Origin: Branchiostoma floridae
Lineage: Eukaryota; Chordata; Leptocardii; Amphioxiformes; Branchiostomatidae
Length of the DNA stretch: 64,000 nt
Assembly (NCBI RefSeq): GCF_000003815.2
Contig: NC_049990.1
Coordinates: 3,256,438-3,320,437 of the forward strand
Reading direction: 5' to 3'
Shown here: piece after piece, positions 25,037 through 35,600 of the stretch
Numbering within the stretch: the stretch's first letter is position 1
How the letters are laid out: the number at the start of each line of letters is the position of its first letter
The notes under the pieces: model-generated
Databases searched by the model: none
Seen by the model: the letters and a program-made list of their open reading frames with translations, nothing else
What the model was told of the DNA's origin: nothing
Made by a program: the position numbers and the translations under genes

Positions 25037-28000
25037 GTAAGTTTCCCAGCGTTTTTACTGGATATGAAAATCATTTTGGATGAAGGTTGAACATTAAGGT
25101 ACAAAGCTATGTAAAATGTTTCTGACAGCCAGTTAGAATACCGTTCTCAGTCACTGATGAAATTTATTCTTAGTCAATGATGGATGCTCTCTGAAACGTG
25201 TTGATATTTGGAGATTTTACCGAGTGGTTTGATTTATATTTTATTGGGTATTAGATTCTGTTTGTGCTGTCCAAAAGTTGGTCATGCTAAATGCCCTCAA
25301 AACGAGCACCCCATCCTCGTCGCCAGTGTACTAGAGGTATAACACAGATAGAGAGCCCACACACGCGTCCATCTTCTAGCTCTGCAACTTAATCTGCAAT
25401 TCTACTGTGTTACATATATCTGGTGTGTCTGGCTTGGCAGGGAAATGTCATTCAACCCTCTGTGTACGTGACTTCATCTGAGCCTGTCTGTGTTAGCATG
25501 CAAATGGTTGGTATGCTGGGATTATCTAGGTCACTACACCTTCCCGTTTCCTTTTGTTGGTTCTTATGAAGGTTCCAAAGCGCAGACGACAGCAGCAACA
25601 ACAAGGTGACGTGCCGCGGGACTTCCCATTCACGTCAGCGTACACTGACGTCGTCGGTCAACAGTTCATGTAAGCGCAGTAATACAGTTACTAAAGCTTA
25701 CAGAGCTTTTGTGCTTCATAAGTGTCCTGGGACTATTAAGTTATCGCTGTAAGCTTGTTTGTTGTACTTTTTCGCCAACAAAAGGAACTTGGGGCTGGTA
25801 TACAAAACTAATGTTGACAAATTATTTTCTTTGGACTCCCTATGAATACTAATTGAATCCTACCATGCTATTCCCCAGGAGCCCAAGTGCATACATCGCA
25901 AGTCAGACCGTCAAACCCCCTGCTCCTGACGACAGGTTTGGTGATTTAAAACTGAAGCTGTACTCGATTTTTTTGTGTGTGTGATTTGTAGATTCTGATA
26001 GTGCCAAGATTGATTCATAACTTGTGCTTGCGACGAAGTTTTCTTACAATTTGTTTTCAAATTCATCAAGCTGTTGCATGTTTCTCACTGAGTAAAAAAA
26101 AGGATTACAAAAAATACATCTTTCTAATGTGTGACCTTTTTCACGTGAATCTCAATTCCTTCCTTCAGTCAATATCTGAATCGCTCAATAAATACATCTT
26201 TCTAATGTGTGACCTTTTTCACGTGAACCTCAATTCCTTCCTTCAGTCAATATCTGAATCGCTCAATAAACTCCTCTCCCGCCGTAGGTCATACGAGGAT
26301 AACCTAACTGCAGGGGCCCGCGCACTGGCTGATGGGAACCTGGACAGAGCAGAAGAGAAGTTTGCTTCAGCACTGAGACTGATTCATGGTATGTCGTGCC
26401 ATTGTGCGTACTTTTTCGTCACCCTCGCCCATATGCATCGTCATAACATCGCCATTCCATGGGTGCTGACATAGTATAGATTAGCCTGATAAAAGGAGAA
26501 CTATTGACAGTATATTCTGTCATTGCAAAACTCTGGACTCACCTACAGCGTGGATTGCCGTAAAAATTCATATTACATATGGAGGGCTAGCCTCTACCGT
26601 ATAACCCAGCAGCCTACCAAAAAGTCACCAAAAGCAAAAACCTACCTTTACATCTGCTACATAGACCCAGGGGCCTCTGTTTGTCCGACACCGTGAGGCA
26701 CTTGGATTGTTCTAGCAGACTTGGCCGGCAGCCATTGTCTTGTGACGTCCTTCCAGCTTATGCTGTTGCTTGGAGGTCCCTTTCTGTCTGTGTGTAATTC
26801 GTCTTTAATTACCGCCTACGACTCTATGACTTAATTTGCCAGCATATTTTGTACGTATCGTAGAGCATGGCCTTGCCAGCCCATACGCCAGATTGCAACC
26901 GAAAATGCTGACTTCTAGTCTTAAATTTCTGTACACAGATCCCAACAAACCAGATCGAGGCAAAGAGGCCGAATGTCTGTGCAGACTCGGCGACATCTAC
27001 GTCCAGCGAGGCAAAACAACTAAAGAAGGTAGGAAATTCACACAGGCGGCATCTCTGTACAACGCAGCCATGGCCAGAACAGACACAGATACAGACAAGA
27101 TAAAGCAAAGCTTACAGGACACCGAACAATGGTTTCTTCAACACACAGCGAATGTGCAAAGCGAGCCGAGTCCATCTGATTCGGCCATGAGTCACCAAAT
27201 GCGACTAGAAGACATGCGCGCGCGCGCCAAGTCACAACTAGAAGCCATTGATCAGCAACACAATCCGTACCAGTATGACGAGGATGACCCAAAGATGCTA
27301 GCAGCGGAGGCTGAGCGAGCAGAAGCGGTCAAAGCTTTATTCAAGAACATCGCCAAGGATAGACAAACTTTCATCCAGGACCTTGTTGATGAATGTATTG
27401 CCACTCTTGGTCCTCCTCCGTGTAAGTATGCTTTCATCGGGTTAGGCTCACAGGCAACAGAACTAGTCACGCCCTACTCAGATTTGGAGTTCGCCATTCT
27501 GATTGAGGAAGGGGAGGATGATGATGATACACGGAGGTACTTCCTAAACCTCACACACTACCTACACTTAAAGGTCATCAACCTGGGTGAGACCATCCTC
27601 CCAGCCATGGCCATCCCGTCACTCAACGACTTCTACTCAGAAGACCCGGACAAAGACTGGTTCTTCGACTCTGTCACGCCTCGTGGCTTTTCCTTTGACG
27701 GCTTCATGCCTTGGGCCTGTAAGACTCCATTTGGAAGAGACAAAACCAAGACGAAGCAATCAGTGAGTCTCATACAGCCCCCTGCTAAGATGGCAGAGTT
27801 TCAGGAGCTAGAGGTTTCTCTGACAGAAGGGTACCACTTGTCAGACATCCTTAGGCGGGTTGCTTTCCTAGCCGGTGAAAAAGCTTTGGTGAACAAATAT
27901 CGGAAAAATCTCAACAAAGTCGTCACAAGTGATCTCCTCTCCCATTTTCAGTCCCGCCTGTCTGCCATGGGAATCCTTAGCGAAAACAGAGAGATGATGA

Positions 28001-30540
28001 CCACCTATGAACCCACTGGACAGTTGCTGAATGTCAAGAAAGACATTTACCGTTTTCCAGGCGTAGCCATCGAGATACTGGTTCTGTGCTGTCAGATCAA
28101 TCTGGCTAGCACTTGGGCTGTGATAGACAGATTAAGGGAAACGGGACAGATTCAGCGAGAAAATGCCACCCACCTTACTGTACTGACCAGCATTTCCGCA
28201 GAGCTTCGGTTGAGAACATACATGGCCAACAAGGGACAGAAAGACAGCCTGTCGCCTCTTGACGAAATAAAACATCAAACAAAGACGCAGAAGGTATCTG
28301 ACACCACCCTGAAGTCAGAATTCCACATTCCAGACACCCAGATTCTGTACCGCTACTACTACAGAGCTATCCCGCTGAAGAAGTGTATACCAGAAGTCAT
28401 CCAAGATGGTTCGCAGTTGCAATCAAGAGGTGTGTTCAAAACTACCATCTTTGATGTCTCCAATGAATGTCGAGGCCGAATAGCTAAGAATTTATTCAAC
28501 TCAAGTAAATGTATTCACCACTTCGAAGCAGCATTAAAAGATGCCGGTACCGACATGATTTCGCGCTCGGTATTACTCGTCGAATTAGGGGGATACTTGG
28601 CATTACATGGTGACGTCACAAAGGCCAAAAGCTACTTTGAAGAGGCACTGATGATACATAAAGGTATCCACATAGACAACACAGCAAATCCGGTCATTGC
28701 TGGATCACTTCACAACTTGGGGATAGCTTGGGGCATACTTTGCGATCCGAAGAAAGCAATTAGTTGCTTCGAACAGTCGCTAACGATACTTCAATGTATT
28801 TTTGGCGTCTCAACACCACATCCCGACATTGCCTCCGCACTTGCAAATCTTGGGTTCTGCTGGCGTGACCTTGGCGATGAAGGAAAAGCAATTAGCTACA
28901 TCGAACAGTCACTAATGATGAGAAAAACTGTTTATGGAGACACAGCTCATGAGCATATTGCCAAATCACTTACCGCCCTGGGATTCTGTTGGAGCAGCCT
29001 TGGTGACGAAAAGAAAGCAATTAGCTACTACGAGCAGTCACTTACGATGTCGAAAACAATCTACGGACAAAACACTGTACATCCAGATATTGCTGCGGTA
29101 CTTAATAACATGGGGTTGTCTTACAGTAATCTCGGCAATCAGCAGAAAGCAGTTAGCTGCTACGAACAGTCGCTCATGATCAAGAAAGCAATCTACGGTG
29201 AGACCGCTCGTCACCAGGACATCGCAATGTCACTTAATAATGTAGGATTGACTTGGTCTAAACTCGACAACTACGAAAAGGCAATAAGCTACTTTGAAAA
29301 GGTATTGAAGATGCAGAAAGCTGTCTATGGAGAAAAAGCGGCACACCTAGAAATTGCCACGACACTGAACAACCTTGGTTTTTCTTGGAGAAAACTTGGT
29401 GATTACAGAAAGTCGATTAGCTACTACGAACAGGTAAAAGTGATGAGGAAACGAATCTTTGGAGAGAACACGGCACATCCGAAAATTGCAGAGACACTCG
29501 ACAGCCTCGGAAGTTGCTGGGCAGAATTCGGTGATGCAAAGAAAGCAATTGGCTACTTCGAACAGTCACTAACGATGTGGAAAACTATCCATGGAGACAA
29601 AACGGCGCATCTAGAAATTGCCGGGGCCCTTTACAACCTGGGATCATTGTGGAGTAAACTCGATGATCAGAAAAAAGCAATTGACTACTTTGAACAGTCA
29701 CTAAGAATGACGAAGACTATCTATGGAGAGAACACGGTACATACGCTCATTTCAGGGGCACTTGAACAACTGGGATCATCTTGGAGTAAACTTGGCGATC
29801 ATAAGAAGGCAGTTAGCTACTTTAATCAGTCGCTCAGAATGGCGAAAACGATGTATGGAGACAATACGGCACATGCGGACATTGCCAAGTCACTTCACAA
29901 CCTGGGATCATCTTGGAGTAAACTTGGCAATCAGAAGAAAGCAATTAGCTACTTTGAACAGTCACTGACGATGGAGAAAACTATCAGAGGACCCAACGCT
30001 GCAGACAAAGATTTAGTACGGATATTCGACGCGTTGGGTACATTATGGAGTGAACTCGATGATGAGAGGAAAGAAATTAGCTATTACGAGCAGGCCATAG
30101 AGATGTGGAAAACCGTTAAGGGAGAGGACACCAGAAATCCGGGCATAGCAGGGAGACTTCATAACCTGGGGTTATGCTGGAGCAACCTTGGTGATGAAAA
30201 GAAAGCAATTAGCTACTTCCAACAATCACTGGCGATGCGGAAAACTATCTATGGAGACACCACGGCACACGCAGATATTGCCTTGTCGCTTTTCGGCTTA
30301 GGATCATCTTGGAGTAAGCTTGGCGATCATAGAAAAGCAATTAGGAACTTGAACCAGTCACTAACGATGATGAAAAAGGTCTATGGAGACAATACGGCAC
30401 ATTTGCACATCACCGCTGCACTCCACGAATTAGCATTGGTATGGAATAAAGTCGGTTATCAAGATAAAGCTGTGGAATACGAGGAGCAATCACAGCGCAT
30501 GGTTATGTCCCTTTATGCCAGAGGCACTCTGCGATTCTAA
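24335..30540 (+). CDS. Nucleotidyltransferase-fold / kinesin-light-chain-type TPR protein
   Basis: Five exons: 24335-25036, 25572-25669, 25879-25935, 26288-26388, 26939-30540. All junctions are GT-AG and phases agree, giving 1520 codons with the stop. The N-terminal part has three TPR-like units with the pattern LGDV..e.G...KD...L..A..LY..AL.RC (about residues 45-85, 165-208 and 325-367). A nucleotidyltransferase-like motif follows at residues 486-508: FIGLGSQATELVTPYSDLEF, with G489-S490 and D501-x-E503, resembling GlnD/DUF294-type NTases (GS...PxSDxD). A helical region follows, then fifteen 42-residue TPRs from about residue 865 to the end. There is no signal peptide or membrane segment, so it is presumably cytosolic. 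An in-frame stop directly upstream supports the ATG choice. Transferase activity is unproven: I cannot place the third carboxylate. Confidence 0.82.
25572..25669 (+). CDS. NTase-TPR gene exon 2
   Basis: 98 bp, phase 0 to 2. Glutamine- and arginine-rich start VPKRRRQQQQQGD, then PRDFPFTSAYTDVVGQQF. The acceptor is 'ttcttatgaag', which is weak, so the exact start is less certain. Donor 'cat|gtaagc'. Confidence 0.6.
25879..25935 (+). CDS. NTase-TPR gene exon 3 (micro-exon)
   Basis: 57 bp, phase 2 to 2, acceptor 'attccccag', donor 'cag|gtttgg'. Encodes SPSAYIASQTVKPPAPDD, a proline-rich linker. Supported by phase agreement with both neighbours. Confidence 0.6.
26115..26272. repeat. 78-bp near-exact tandem duplication next to exon 4
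   Basis: Two units, first starting at 26115 and second at 26193, both containing 'tttttcacgtgaa' and 'ccttccttcagtcaatatct'. They differ by one base that I can see. The second ends about 15 bp before the exon 4 acceptor. Confidence 0.9.
26288..26388 (+). CDS. NTase-TPR gene exon 4
   Basis: 101 bp, phase 2 to 1, acceptor 'cccgccgtag', donor 'atg|gtatgt'. Encodes SYEDNLTAGARALADGNLDR, then AEEKFASALRLIH, a TPR-like helix pair completed by exon 5. Confidence 0.75.
26939..30540 (+). CDS. NTase-TPR gene exon 5 (3.6-kb terminal exon)
   Basis: Single long terminal exon with acceptor 'ctgtacacag'. It carries the third N-terminal TPR-like unit, the NTase motif (about 27430-27500), the helical middle and all fifteen C-terminal TPRs. 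It ends YARGTLRF-stop. Confidence 0.88.
28565..30510 (+). repeat. Fifteen tandem 42-codon TPR units
   Basis: Consensus per unit: ..SLxNLGxSWSKLGDxKKAIS, then YFEQSLTMxKTIYGDNTAHxDIA. Units are spaced by 126 bp. Several share long identical stretches at DNA level (for example 'cacaacctgggatcatcttg' at unit 11 and close relatives in units 9, 10 and 14), which suggests recent duplication or conversion. Confidence 0.9.
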
Positions 30541-30715
30541 ATCGGTTTCTACAAATGATGAAAACTATTTCTGGAACAGGATATTGTAACTACACTGATG
30601 ATAGGAAAGCCACAGTAATTCACCATGTCGCAAACCATATGTGGAGACAATACCAGACGATAGCGATTAGCTTCTTCGAGCAATCGAGGTTCTTCGAAAA
30701 TCACCTTTGACATAT
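30541..30715 (+). pseudogene. Decayed TPR unit beyond the stop codon
   Basis: In the 3'UTR one can still read 'gatgaaaactatttctgga', then 'gatgataggaaagc', 'tatgtggagacaatacc' and 'attagcttcttcgagcaatc', matching the DRKAIS.FEQS and KTIYGDN parts of the upstream units. Frames are broken. The array was longer before, or a stray copy was left behind. Confidence 0.65.
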
Positions 30716-31850
30716 TTCTTACAATGCCGCTTACGGCGCATACGCAGCTGGAACCGACAGCCGGCTTACTTCAAAGTATGGTGCAACTTCTATTCCATTC
30801 CTGCATCATCTTATGACTGAATTCTAAAGAGAAGAACTGGGCAAAATAAATCAGTCACAATCACACGGATATTATTTGCATGAATGTCTATATAAGACAC
30901 AGGCAAAAATTAAAAAAATGACAATGCAGACGTCGACGTGTAATGCCGGCATGTACCAGTCATATTCAAACATAGATAATCTATTTGATCTTAATTGATA
31001 TATCTACTAGTCCTTTCGTTGTACCTTACATTCAATGATAACTTGTTCACAATATCACTTCTCACGAGGAACGCTAGCTAATAAATCCTGTTATTTCTTT
31101 TAAATCTGTTTTAAATGGTTAATTCAACAGCCTTTAAAACAGTCAAATATACATACATGTGTATATGTAAATTTCATTTTAAGTATCATAAAAGCCTATG
31201 TGGCACATTTAACAAAAATGCTTCACAATGTTTTCTAACTCTACATTTTAGTTGATACATTGTTTGTTATTATTCTTAAAACCTTTTTATAAATGGCGAT
31301 CAACACCATTTCTTGCATTTAAAAGTAATCAAATATACATATCTAAAATGTATGACGACTTCTTATTAAGGTACATCATAAAAGCACTTGTGGCACAGCA
31401 CTTTGACAAGATCATTCAGTCATCCAATACATTCAATAACTCATTCAATCACTCACTCCTTCATTTACCAAGTTAAAACTTTCATTCTCCCACTTAGTCT
31501 GTCACTCATTCATTTACATTCAATCCTTCACTCCCATTCCTTCACTCAAACATCCATTCACTTAACATTCACTTGTTCAATCATTCATTTCCTCACCTTA
31601 ACATGCAGGACAGTCATTCTGAGTTCAATACTGCAAAAACGCTTGCAAGCACTTGGAATGGATTTGAATCTAAAATCCTGTCTCTAGAAGCTGATCTGCA
31701 CAAAAGATCCAGCTTATTTCCACAAAAATAGCAAGAACACAACATGGTGTCAGAAGTGGGATAAAGTAAAAACAGCTGTTTTCAAAGTATCCAAACCATT
31801 TGGGACGAGTTTACATCTAGCACATTCTCAAAATCAGGTAACCCAGATAG
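30716..31850. other. 3' flank of the NTase-TPR gene
   Basis: AT-rich. A possible poly-A signal AATAAA at 30845-30850. A CATTCATT-type simple repeat runs over about 31410-31600. No coding signal. Confidence 0.5.
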
Positions 31851-31854
31851 GTAA

Positions 31855-32030
31855 AGAGGAGGAGGAACAAGATATTAAGCCCTTCCTTGATTGAGCCAGT
31901 AGTTACAACACAACAGTACCTAGATAAAGAGGAGCAGAAGGAATAAGACATTCAACCCATCCTTGAGATCAGGTTACCAAGGTAGGTAAGCAGCAGAAGG
32001 GGTAAGACATTCTTAAGACCAGGTAACCCA
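31855..32030. repeat. Partial tandem copies of the FMO stop-codon region
   Basis: Degenerate copies (about 60-65 bp) of the end of the FMO terminal exon lie in direct orientation beyond its stop: around 31855-31905, 31920-31965 and 31970-32020. For example 'cattcaacccatccttgag' near 31950 equals 'cattcagcccatccttgag' at 32421-32439 with one change. They are separated from the gene by two MITEs. Confidence 0.7.
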
Positions 32031-32033
32031 GGT

Positions 32034-32144
32034 TATCCTGGGTACCATCCTCCATTGTAACTGCTGGCAAAATCTTTTTGCTTGCTCCGTTGTTAGCAAG
32101 CAAAAAGACCAACTGAGTTAGCAGTTACAATGGTACCCAGACTA
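32034..32144. mobile_element. Foldback MITE related to 6277-6391 by its ends
   Basis: Ends 'tatcctgggtaccatcc' and 'atggtacccagacta' pair. The inner stems 'ttgtaactgct' / 'agcagttacaa' and 'tttttgcttgct' / 'agcaagcaaaaag' pair too. Only the outer ends match the 6277/9024 family. Confidence 0.8.
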
Positions 32145-32150
32145 ATAGGT

Positions 32151-32398
32151 AAAGGTGCCCTCTCACTGCACTTGTGTCAAGCCTGCGTCACTGCAGGGTT
32201 CGTTCACTGCATCACTGTTTTATTATTTTCTCTGATTTTTTAATAATTTAGATGTTGCGTAATATGTAAAAGTATGACTTAATTAGAAGACAACAAAATA
32301 CAAAAAAAACTAGTCCTTTATCTCCAAAATTCGTTGAGTATCTTTCGAATCCAGCAGTGACGCAAGCTTGACGCAAGTGCAGTGAGAGTACACCTTAA
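32151..32398. mobile_element. MITE with AAGGTGCCCTCTCACTGCAC ends, copy 1
   Basis: Terminal inverted repeats 'aaggtgccctctcactgca' and 'tgcagtgagagtacacctt', with subterminal 'gtcactg' motifs and an AT-rich centre. A second copy lies at 51551-51801 in the opposite orientation. It is inserted within the tandem copies of the FMO 3' end. Confidence 0.85.
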
Positions 32399-32422
32399 GG
32401 AGCGGAAGCTAAGCTAAGACAT

Positions 32423-32609
32423 TCAGCCCATCCTTGAGATCAGGTAACCAAGGTAGGTAAAAAGCAGAAGGAGCAAGACGACGACCAGGATTGCAGAGTA
32501 CAGGAGGAACTCAGTCACAGGGACGGAGCGGACGACCTCCGCGGCACGCTCCCACTTCCCGGGCCCCTGTAGTCTCCACTGGGCAGACCCGCAACTGCCA
32601 AGCAGCAGC
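32423..32609 (-). CDS. FMO terminal exon with membrane anchor
   Basis: 187 bp, phase 2 to stop. Reads LLLGSCGSAQWRLQGPGKWE, then a 24-residue hydrophobic segment and YLGYLISRMG-stop. The C-terminal hydrophobic anchor is typical of ER-bound FMOs. Acceptor 'cttgtgttccag'. Confidence 0.88.
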
Positions 32610-35600
32610 CTGGAACACAAGAAAATGTTTATTTTTTATTTTATTTATTCAAAATAAGACACAGTTGTCGTTCTCTTATGCAGAGCCTCACCCTGAAATA
32701 TTGGAACCTGCACACATTGTTGTCATCTGAATGAAAGCTCATCTGTGTTTGTAAATTCCATAGTGAAAAAGTTTAAAATCTGTTCCAACACAACAGAAAG
32801 ACTGACTGTCAGACATTAGACAACGACATTATTGTCATGCATTTTGAGTCAAACTGTGTCCCAAAGAAAGAAACACTTTGATTTTTTTTTTCAAACACAT
32901 TCAACACCACAAAGTTATCACAAAGCCTGCTTGCAATTAAATATTTTCTGTGACTATGTACAATGCAATGTGCAACTGAAAGAATTCAGCCCCAATGAAA
33001 CAAGCTTCCCATCAAACACTTTAAAAGTTTTTAAAAGTGTTAAGTATAAGAGGGATGTCCACTCTGACTCCTGTCTTGGGTAAGACTGAGATGGGGACAT
33101 CCGGTTCCGGGTCTAATTCATAGCAGATGTCCTAGACTAACCCACTCATGGCATACCGCTATACACCTGAATGGTGATGAACATCCAGGCTAGCATGACG
33201 AATGATTTGAAGGTATTGAATAAAGAAAGAATGTGAAAAAAAAGAAACATGAAAGAATCACCTCCATGCCAGCCTTGGGTGCCTCCAGAGCTGCGGCTTG
33301 GCCCCGAACTGAGCGGCGATGCTGTCGTTGTACAGCAGTGGGTCCTTCTGGATGGTGTGGCGGGCAGACGCAAAGTACCTCTTGGATGTCTCCTCCTAGA
33401 AACCATGACAACGGAACAGAAAACAGCCATGAATATATTTAGCACATTTAGTAAATGACAGAATGACATTTTAAGTTCTTTCTTCATAACCGCATATAGT
33501 CCCAGAAATATTTGATCATATTTACGTACCATACGTGGTTGTAAATAAAGATATAGCAAGGGACTGATGTGCTCAAACATAAATTTGTTTTTGTTCAGAT
33601 AACTGTTGTAGAGTGGAATTGATGGCTACCAAGTATACAATATGGGCATCCTCAACAGATAGCTTTAAGAATGTCTCTCACTAGTCAGATCAGGAGTTCG
33701 GTGGAACATATCACTCGCTATCTGCAGCTGGTTTATTCTACATGTCTGTTGTTCCCTGTCCAAGGGTTAGACGTGCTTACAGTACACATAGATACTGTAT
33801 GTAACAGTAATTTAGTCAGCTGTTGCCATATGACTACGATGCTGGTGTACGTGTTTCGTTGAAGGGCAGGTTGTACAATCTAAAATAATCAAGTTAAATA
33901 AATGACATTGCGTGCTGAGATACAGAAACTAGAGACAGCAAATAGATGGTCACACGACAGATAAATGATCACACCTGATCTGCTTTGATCTCTGCTTCCA
34001 TGGCGGCCCTGGACGGCAGCTTGACATGGTTCAGACAGAGCTCGGCGAACCATCTGGCCTGTGTCTCCGACATGGAGAGGATCCCTCCCGACGCCGGCTG
34101 GACAAAGCCGATGAACGCCATGGAGTGCCCCACGGCTGGGGAGAACACGTTCTTGTACAGCTGAAGAGGAAGAATCATTAAGACAATTAATTTGCTGAAA
34201 AGTTCAATTTTCGTCTCTCTTTGTTAAAGAAATGACAGATGTTACAGGTATACAGATCGGGAATGTTCTGAATCAGTATCATTCTATAGGTTCCATATAT
34301 GTAGGAAATTATGCCACTCCATCTACTGTAGATCTTCACAGTTACTCTCGTACTTGAGATCTTTCTGAAAAATTGAGATACTGTCAATTAAAGCATCTTG
34401 AGATATTTTCAAATGTATCTTGAATGCTGTCAAATCCTCTAAAGATCTTTAGAAAGCCTCTTGAGATGTCGTCAAAGCATCTAGTCAGAGATACTTTGTA
34501 AGCATCTTGGAGAATTTTTGTCTAAATGATCTTGAGAAATTTTTCTATTTATCTTGAGATCTTTTCAAAGCATATCGACATTGTGTAAAACATCCCAAGA
34601 CTAAGTCAAACATCTCAGTAAACAAAATTAAGAACAAAACATGTGTTACACATAAATTTCTCATACCTTGATGCTGTTACTTCCCTCCTCCAGCACTTTT
34701 TCCTTGACCTCGTCTGGCAGGAAAGGCAGGGACACTCTGAAGCCGGTGCACATCACCACATGGTCCACCACTTCCGATGATCCATCGGTGAAATGGACGG
34801 TACTCCCCTCAAACCTGATTAAAAATAAATATTACCAACTCTGTTTGCAGTTTCGTCACCGGCTCAATTGGCAGTTTGGGGCTCTATATAATTCTTTTCC
34901 TATTAATGAATAAAGAAATTAATAGAGATATTCTTTTGTCACAACCCTTGCTCTATTACCAACGTTTTGATGACTTTCTGACACCTTCCTCAGGGCACTT
35001 CTGACTGGTTCACATTGTGCTGCAGGTATAGGTATCACAGCTGACAGTTTAGTTCTAAAACAGTAAATCAGAATTGCCCCAAGTGGCAGACAGTCATTGA
35101 AAGGTTAACGTCAGTACCAACCTGACAAAAGTATTTTTGTGCATTCAATGCATTCATTGTAGCCTCCATTGAAGGCTCTGAATGGGGCTGGTTTTATTTT
35201 TTAGCGGGGCGTTGGTTTGTTATTTTCAACGTTGGCTAGTTTCTGTTATGCTGTTCCTGGGCAAACTCCCTTCCTTGGCATACTCCCTCTCTCGGCATAA
35301 GATGAAAAATCTCGAACCACGCCCCCTAAAAACAAAAACACGAAAATGATAACATCTAAGCCCCGTTTGGAGCCTGCAATGCCTGTACCTTGTAATGTTG
35401 GGTTTGATGGCGATGTTGTTGCGTTGAATGTTGTGGATCAGGGTGGGGCTGACTGTGGGCTGGGTTTGTAGCGCTCGCATCTTCGGATTCAGGCCCCACC
35501 TGAGGTAAACAATAACAACAATAAAATCAGAGATTTATATTGGTTGGACCGACTAATCTCTCTTCATAGCCAGGGACTGAATTGCGAGGAGTGTATGATT

